Source: Alphaproteobacteria bacterium
GTDB lineage: Bacteria; Pseudomonadota; Alphaproteobacteria; Puniceispirillales; Puniceispirillaceae
Direction: 5' to 3'
Length of the DNA: 10,656 nucleotides
Assembly: GCA_016780695.1 (NCBI GenBank)
Contig: JADHLK010000041.1
Span: forward strand, 1 to 10,656
Part shown: piece by piece, positions 6,827 to 10,656 of the stretch
Layout of the letters: every line of letters begins with the position of its first letter
Numbering within the stretch: position 1 is the stretch's first letter
The notes under the pieces: generated by a model
What the model saw: only the letters and a program-made list of their open reading frames with translations
Database searches by the model: none
Told to the model about the DNA's origin: nothing
Program-made: the position numbers and the translations under genes

Positions 6827-9800
6827 TCAGCTGCAACCAGTTGTTGCCCCGCAGGTGTTACATTTCAGACAGGTTCCGTTGCGCACCAGCGTGAAATTCT
6901 GGCACTCAGAACAGGATTCGCCCTCATAGCCCTGCATTTTTGCTTGCTGGACCTGTTCAGTGACAGAAATAGTCTGGCCCGCCATTGTTTGATTGGCCAT
7001 TGTTTGATTAGCCATTGTTTGACTAGCTGGGACAGCCTCGGCAACTATGCTGGCCGGGGCAGCAATGGCGGTTTCCGGCTCAGCCACGGCAGGCTTCAGG
7101 GCGGTCGCCGCCTTGCCAAGCGTTGCCTGCTGGTTGGAATAAACCACCAGCCCGGTCTGGCCGCGCACAAAGCCATGGCTGGTCACCTTGTTCACCAGCT
7201 CGGATTGTGCCTCACCGCCGCCTGTCGTATCAGCCGCCAGATCATCGGTGCTGACATGGCCCAAATCATGGCGACCCAGATAGGAGATTGCCAACTCGCG
7301 GAATGTATAATCCAGAATGGAAGTGGACATTTTGATCGCATCATTGCCGGTTACCATCCCCTGCGGCTCAAAGCGGGTAAAGGTAAAAGCCTCGACAAAC
7401 TCCTCCAGTGGCACCCCGTATTGCAGGCCGATAGAGACCGCGATGGCAAAATTATTCATCAAGGAACGGAAGGCCGCCCCTTCCTTATGCATATCGATAA
7501 ATATCTCACCAATGCGGCCATCTTCATATTCACCAGTTCTGAGATAAACCTTATGTCCACCAACAGAGGCTTTTTGGGTATAGCCCTTGCGCCGGTCCGG
7601 CAGCCTTTCGCGTTCCTGCTGGCGGATAAAGCGTTCAACGATTTTCTCTACCACCTGCGGAACAGCAGCAGCAGAAGGCGCGTCCATCGCCTCTTGCAGG
7701 CTGTCCTCATCCTCTTCCTCATCAACCAGCGCGGCAGACAGAGGCTGGCTGAGCTTGGAGCCGTCCCGGTAGAGCGCGTTGGCCTTCAGCCCCAGCTTCC
7801 AGGACAGCATATAGGCCGCCCCGCAATCCTCAACCGTTGCGTTGTTCGGCATATTGATGGTCTTGGAGATAGCCCCGGAAATAAAGGGCTGGGCCGCGGC
7901 CATCATGGTGATGTGGCTGTCCACAGACAAGAACCGTTTGCCGATCCGCCCGCAAATATTGGCACAGTCAAAAATTGACAGATGTTCCTCTTTGAGGTGC
8001 GGTGCCCCCTCGACAGTCATCGCCCCGCAGACATGGATATTGGCGGCCTCGATCTCCTCTTTGGAGAAGCCGAGTGCTTCCAGCATATTGAAATTGAAAT
8101 CTGCCAGCTGGGCATCAGTAAAGCCCAGCTTGTCCTTGCAGAATTCGGCGCCCAGCGAGAATTGGTTAAAGGCGAATTTCACATCAAAAGCGTTCGCCAG
8201 CGCGGTGTTCAGCTTTTCCAGCGTGGCCTCATCAAAGCCCTTTTCCTGCAAGGCGGCGACCGAAATGGACTGGCATTTTTCAAGATTGCCATTGCCGACC
8301 GCATAGCGGGTGATGTCTTCTATCTGTGATCTGGTATAACCCAGCCGCTCCAGTGCTTCGGGAACCACCCGGTTGATGATTTTGAAATAGCCACCGCCGG
8401 CCAGCTTCTTGAATTTGACAATGGCAAAATCCGGCTCAATTCCGGTGGTGTCGCAATCCATCACAAGGCCGATTGTGCCGGTCGGTGCTATGACGGTTGA
8501 CTGGGCGTTGCGATAGCCGTGCTTCTGGCCAAGCGCCAGCGCATCATCCCAGGCCACCGCCGCGGCCTTGACGAGGGCCTGATCCGGGCAGGATTTCTTG
8601 TCCAGCGGCACCGGCTTGACAGCCAGCCCCTTATAGCCGGTCGCCTTGCCATGCGCGGCCTGGCGATGATTGTGCATCACCCGCAACATATTATCTGCGT
8701 TTTCCTGATAGAGCGGGAAGGTGCCCAGCTCGCCGGCAATTTCTGCTGAGGTGGCGTAGGAGCGGCCTGTCATAATCGCGGTGATCGCCCCGCAAATGGC
8801 GCGGGCCTCATCACTGTCATAGGAATAGCCGGCCGCCATCAACAGCCCGCCAATATTGGCATAGCCCAGCCCCAGCGTGCGATAATCATAAGAACCCTGG
8901 GCAATTTCCTTTGACGGGAATTGGGCCATCAGCACCGAGGCTTCCAGCGTCAGCGTCCAGAAGCGCACCGCGTGCTCAAAGCTCTCAATATCGAAGCTGC
9001 CATCAGCATGGCGGAACTGCATCAGATTCATCGAGGCCAGATTACAGGCGGTATCATCGAGGAACATATATTCAGAGCAGGGGTTAGAGGCGTTAATACG
9101 CCCGCCTGCCGGGCAGGTATGCCATTCATTGATGGTGCTATCATATTGCAGGCCCGGATCCGCACAGGCCCAGGCGGCATGAGCTATTTTTTCCCACAGC
9201 TCATCGGCCTTGACGGTGCGGATAACCTTGCCGTTGGTGCGCTGGGTCAGCTCCCAGTCACCCTTGTCCAGAACCTTTTGCAAAAAGTCATTGGAGACAC
9301 GCACCGAATTATTGGAATTCTGGCCAGCCACGGTCAGATAGGCTTCGGAATCCCAGTCCGTGTCATAGGTGCGGAAGGAAATCTCATTGAAACCCTGCTC
9401 GGCAAATTGAATAACCCGCTGGATATAATTTTCCGGGATCATGGATTTGCGAGCCGCTAGGATAGCCTTTTTCAGCGCCTTGTTTTCCTTTGGATTGAAG
9501 CGGATATCTGCTGCTAGGCCGTTATCATTGCAGGCTGCCATCACTTCATTCATGTGTTTCTGGGCCAGCTTGGAGCCAGCAACCAGCGCGGCAACCTTCT
9601 GTTCTTCAACAACTTTCCAGTCGATATATTCCTCAATATCGGGATGATCAATATCGACTGTGACCATCTTGGCGGCGCGGCGGGTGGTCCCGCCTGACTT
9701 GATCGCCCCGGCAGCCCGGTCGCCAATTTTCAAAAAGCTCATCAGGCCGGAGGATTTGCCGCCCCCGGACAGGCTTTCGCCGGACCCCCGTAGCCGCGAG

Positions 9801-10504
9801 AAATTAGAGCCGGTGCCAGAGCCATATTTGAACAGCCTTGCTTCCCGCACCCAGAGATCCATAATGCCGCCCTCATTGACCAGATCATCATTGACCGACT
9901 GGATGAAGCAGGCATGAGGCTGGGGATGCTCATAGGCGGAGGCGGAACGGATCATCTCACCGCTTTCAAAATCCACATAATAATGGCCCTGACCCGGCCC
10001 ATCTATGCCATAGGCCCAATGCAGCCCGGTATTGAACCATTGCGGTGAATTCGGCGCGGCCATCTGGCTGGCCAGCATATAGGCCATTTCATCAAAATAG
10101 GTGCGGGCATCTTCTTCGGAAGTGAAATAGCCCCCCTTCCAGCCCCAATAGGTCCAGGTGCCGGCCAGCCGATTAAAAACCTGCTTGGCTGAGGTCTCGC
10201 CGCCAAAGCGCTCTTCTTCGGGCAGTTTGGCCAGCGCTTTTTCGTCCGGCACGGAACGCCACAGCCAGGACGGAACGCCATTTTCCTCAATCTTTTTCAG
10301 AATCGCGGCCACGCCTGCCTTGCGGAAATATTTTTGCGCCAGAATATCGGTCGCCACCTGGCTGAATTGTTCGGGCACCTCAATATTCTCAGCAGAGAAC
10401 ACAATTGTCCCATCAGGGTTGCGAATCTCACTGGTCGCACGACGAAATGCGATTTCTGAATAAGCGTCCGTATCAGCTTTGGTGAATCGTCTTTCAAACC
10501 GCAT
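6827..10504 (-). CDS. nrdJ: Vitamin B12-dependent (class II) ribonucleoside-diphosphate reductase NrdJ
   Basis: NrdJ makes deoxyribonucleotides from ribonucleotides using adenosylcobalamin as radical source, so it works with or without oxygen. The 1,225-residue length fits the large class II form. Active-site residues are all visible: Cys199 in HACFIQS (first redox cysteine), Asn474-Pro-Cys476-Ser-Glu478, and Cys487 in DTACNLASMNL, exactly 11 residues after Cys476 as in the T. maritima enzyme (thiyl-radical cysteine). PTGTIGLVMDCDTTGIEP (674-691) belongs to the barrel. After an acidic linker (about 926-945) comes a TSCPD-type domain (about 970-1080), then an Ala/Pro-rich linker with a repeat (1161-1178). 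The tail is a cysteine cluster (Cys1198, 1201, 1212, 1215, 1218, 1224) ending TTGCS, known in the family as a zinc-ribbon-like element linked to reductant transfer. The ATG at 10504 is backed by GAGGGG (10513-10518). It is flanked by its own terminator and leader, so probably monocistronic. No B12 riboswitch or NrdR box was recognised in the visible leader. Confidence 0.98.
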   Translation of the reverse strand: MRFERRFTKADTDAYSEIAFRRATSEIRNPDGTIVFSAENIEVPEQFSQVATDILAQKYFRKAGVAAILKKIEENGVPSWLWRSVPDEKALAKLPEEERFGGETSAKQVFNRLAGTWTYWGWKGGYFTSEEDARTYFDEMAYMLASQMAAPNSPQWFNTGLHWAYGIDGPGQGHYYVDFESGEMIRSASAYEHPQPHACFIQSVNDDLVNEGGIMDLWVREARLFKYGSGTGSNFSRLRGSGESLSGGGKSSGLMSFLKIGDRAAGAIKSGGTTRRAAKMVTVDIDHPDIEEYIDWKVVEEQKVAALVAGSKLAQKHMNEVMAACNDNGLAADIRFNPKENKALKKAILAARKSMIPENYIQRVIQFAEQGFNEISFRTYDTDWDSEAYLTVAGQNSNNSVRVSNDFLQKVLDKGDWELTQRTNGKVIRTVKADELWEKIAHAAWACADPGLQYDSTINEWHTCPAGGRINASNPCSEYMFLDDTACNLASMNLMQFRHADGSFDIESFEHAVRFWTLTLEASVLMAQFPSKEIAQGSYDYRTLGLGYANIGGLLMAAGYSYDSDEARAICGAITAIMTGRSYATSAEIAGELGTFPLYQENADNMLRVMHNHRQAAHGKATGYKGLAVKPVPLDKKSCPDQALVKAAAVAWDDALALGQKHGYRNAQSTVIAPTGTIGLVMDCDTTGIEPDFAIVKFKKLAGGGYFKIINRVVPEALERLGYTRSQIEDITRYAVGNGNLEKCQSISVAALQEKGFDEATLEKLNTALANAFDVKFAFNQFSLGAEFCKDKLGFTDAQLADFNFNMLEALGFSKEEIEAANIHVCGAMTVEGAPHLKEEHLSIFDCANICGRIGKRFLSVDSHITMMAAAQPFISGAISKTINMPNNATVEDCGAAYMLSWKLGLKANALYRDGSKLSQPLSAALVDEEEDEDSLQEAMDAPSAAAVPQVVEKIVERFIRQQERERLPDRRKGYTQKASVGGHKVYLRTGEYEDGRIGEIFIDMHKEGAAFRSLMNNFAIAVSIGLQYGVPLEEFVEAFTFTRFEPQGMVTGNDAIKMSTSILDYTFRELAISYLGRHDLGHVSTDDLAADTTGGGEAQSELVNKVTSHGFVRGQTGLVVYSNQQATLGKAATALKPAVAEPETAIAAPASIVAEAVPASQTMANQTMANQTMAGQTISVTEQVQQAKMQGYEGESCSECQNFTLVRNGTCLKCNTCGATTGCS
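6981..7025 (-). repeat. Three-copy 15-bp in-frame tandem repeat in nrdJ
   Basis: Three adjacent 15-bp units (6981-6995, 6996-7010, 7011-7025; plus-strand core GCCATTGTTTGA) differ at only one to three positions, all near the unit end. They encode repeated NQTMA/SQTMA pentapeptides in the linker between the TSCPD-type domain and the C-terminal cysteine cluster. The adjoining AGQTIS (next to 6981) looks like a decayed fourth unit. The near identity suggests recent slippage or duplication. Confidence 0.9.
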
Positions 10505-10565
10505 TTCTGAATCCCCTCAGGCGTATCTAACTTTTTTTAATCTGTGGCTTAGCAGCTCAAGTTGA

Positions 10566-10579
10566 AGTAATTGATTACT
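10566..10579. promoter_or_regulatory. 14-bp dyad upstream of nrdJ, possible operator
   Basis: AGTAAT (10566-10571), a 2-bp centre and ATTACT (10574-10579) form a perfect inverted repeat in an AT-rich leader. A shorter dyad, TCAA-G-TTGA (10557-10565), touches it. It lies between the candidate nrdJ promoter and the start codon, where a repressor could act. It does not resemble the NrdR box consensus. A regulatory role is inference. Confidence 0.3.
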
Positions 10580-10602
10580 ACATCTGGTAGCCGCGTTCAG
10601 AA

Positions 10603-10632
10603 AATCTACATGATATAGACAAAAGAGGTCAA
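10603..10632 (-). promoter_or_regulatory. Candidate sigma-70 promoter of nrdJ
   Basis: On the minus strand TTGACC (10632-10627) is followed after 18 nt by TAGATT (10608-10603). The -35 matches the consensus at 5 of 6 positions and the -10 at 4 of 6. Transcription would start near 10596, giving a leader of about 90 nt. The rest of the 152-bp stretch from 10505 to the window end holds no gene that I can support. Confidence 0.4.
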
Positions 10633-10656
10633 TATTCTAAATCGCGTTTTCTTCAT

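Noticed and set aside
6227..7978. Plus-strand open frame of 583 codons antisense to the RidA gene and the nrdJ 3' part
   Set aside because: It spans two genes and their terminator on the opposite strand, has no recognisable domain and a low-complexity, Cys/His/Gln-rich composition typical of an antisense shadow. NrdJ on the other strand is unambiguous.
10606..10656. 16-codon minus-strand frame (MKKTRFRILTSFVYIM) ending upstream of nrdJ, a possible leader peptide
   Set aside because: Its ATG is the very last codon of the window, so no ribosome binding site or upstream context can be seen. It also overlaps the candidate nrdJ -35 and -10 and is short enough to be chance.
10505..10656. Adenosylcobalamin riboswitch or NrdR box upstream of nrdJ
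   Set aside because: I looked for the conserved B12-box core and for ACACTATATAGTGT-like 16-mers on both strands and saw neither in the visible leader.

Overview
The window (GC-rich, clearly bacterial) looks like core chromosome of an alphaproteobacterium. The signs are a DnaE2/ImuC-type polymerase ending in the family's SRDFH tail, a D,D-carboxypeptidase with a SPOR tail next to clpS-clpA, a FemAB-like DUF482 protein next to a RidA-family gene, and a roughly 1,200-residue B12-dependent ribonucleotide reductase. I cannot name a genus; a marine or Rhodospirillales-like lineage is only a guess.

Layout, left to right. (1) The 3' quarter of dnaE2 on the + strand (1-807), cut by the window edge. 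(2) Converging on it, a secreted D-alanyl-D-alanine carboxypeptidase with a C-terminal SPOR domain (836-2098, minus), with an intrinsic terminator squeezed between the two stops. (3) A 215-bp divergent intergenic region with candidate promoters both ways. (4) The clpS-clpA operon on the + strand (2314-4929). (5) Converging on clpA, with only 12 bp between stops, the DUF482/FemAB-like acyltransferase gene and upstream of it a RidA-family gene (4942-6616, minus, probably co-transcribed). (6) A strong terminator, then nrdJ on the minus strand (6827-10504) with its own 152-bp leader at the right edge.

Functions group into genome maintenance and nucleotide supply (DnaE2 lesion synthesis, NrdJ deoxynucleotide synthesis), envelope work (peptidoglycan carboxypeptidase, FemAB-like protein), protein quality control (ClpS delivers N-degron substrates to ClpA, which feeds ClpP encoded elsewhere) and metabolite repair (RidA).

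I saw no mobile element, RNA gene, CRISPR array, defence system or undescribed system. All seven genes belong to known families and appear intact apart from the edge-cut dnaE2. The points worth a second look are small: a three-copy 15-bp coding repeat in the NrdJ linker, a 14-bp dyad upstream of nrdJ, a hairpin abutting the dacA start codon, and two start codons that should be moved downstream of the longest-ORF choice.
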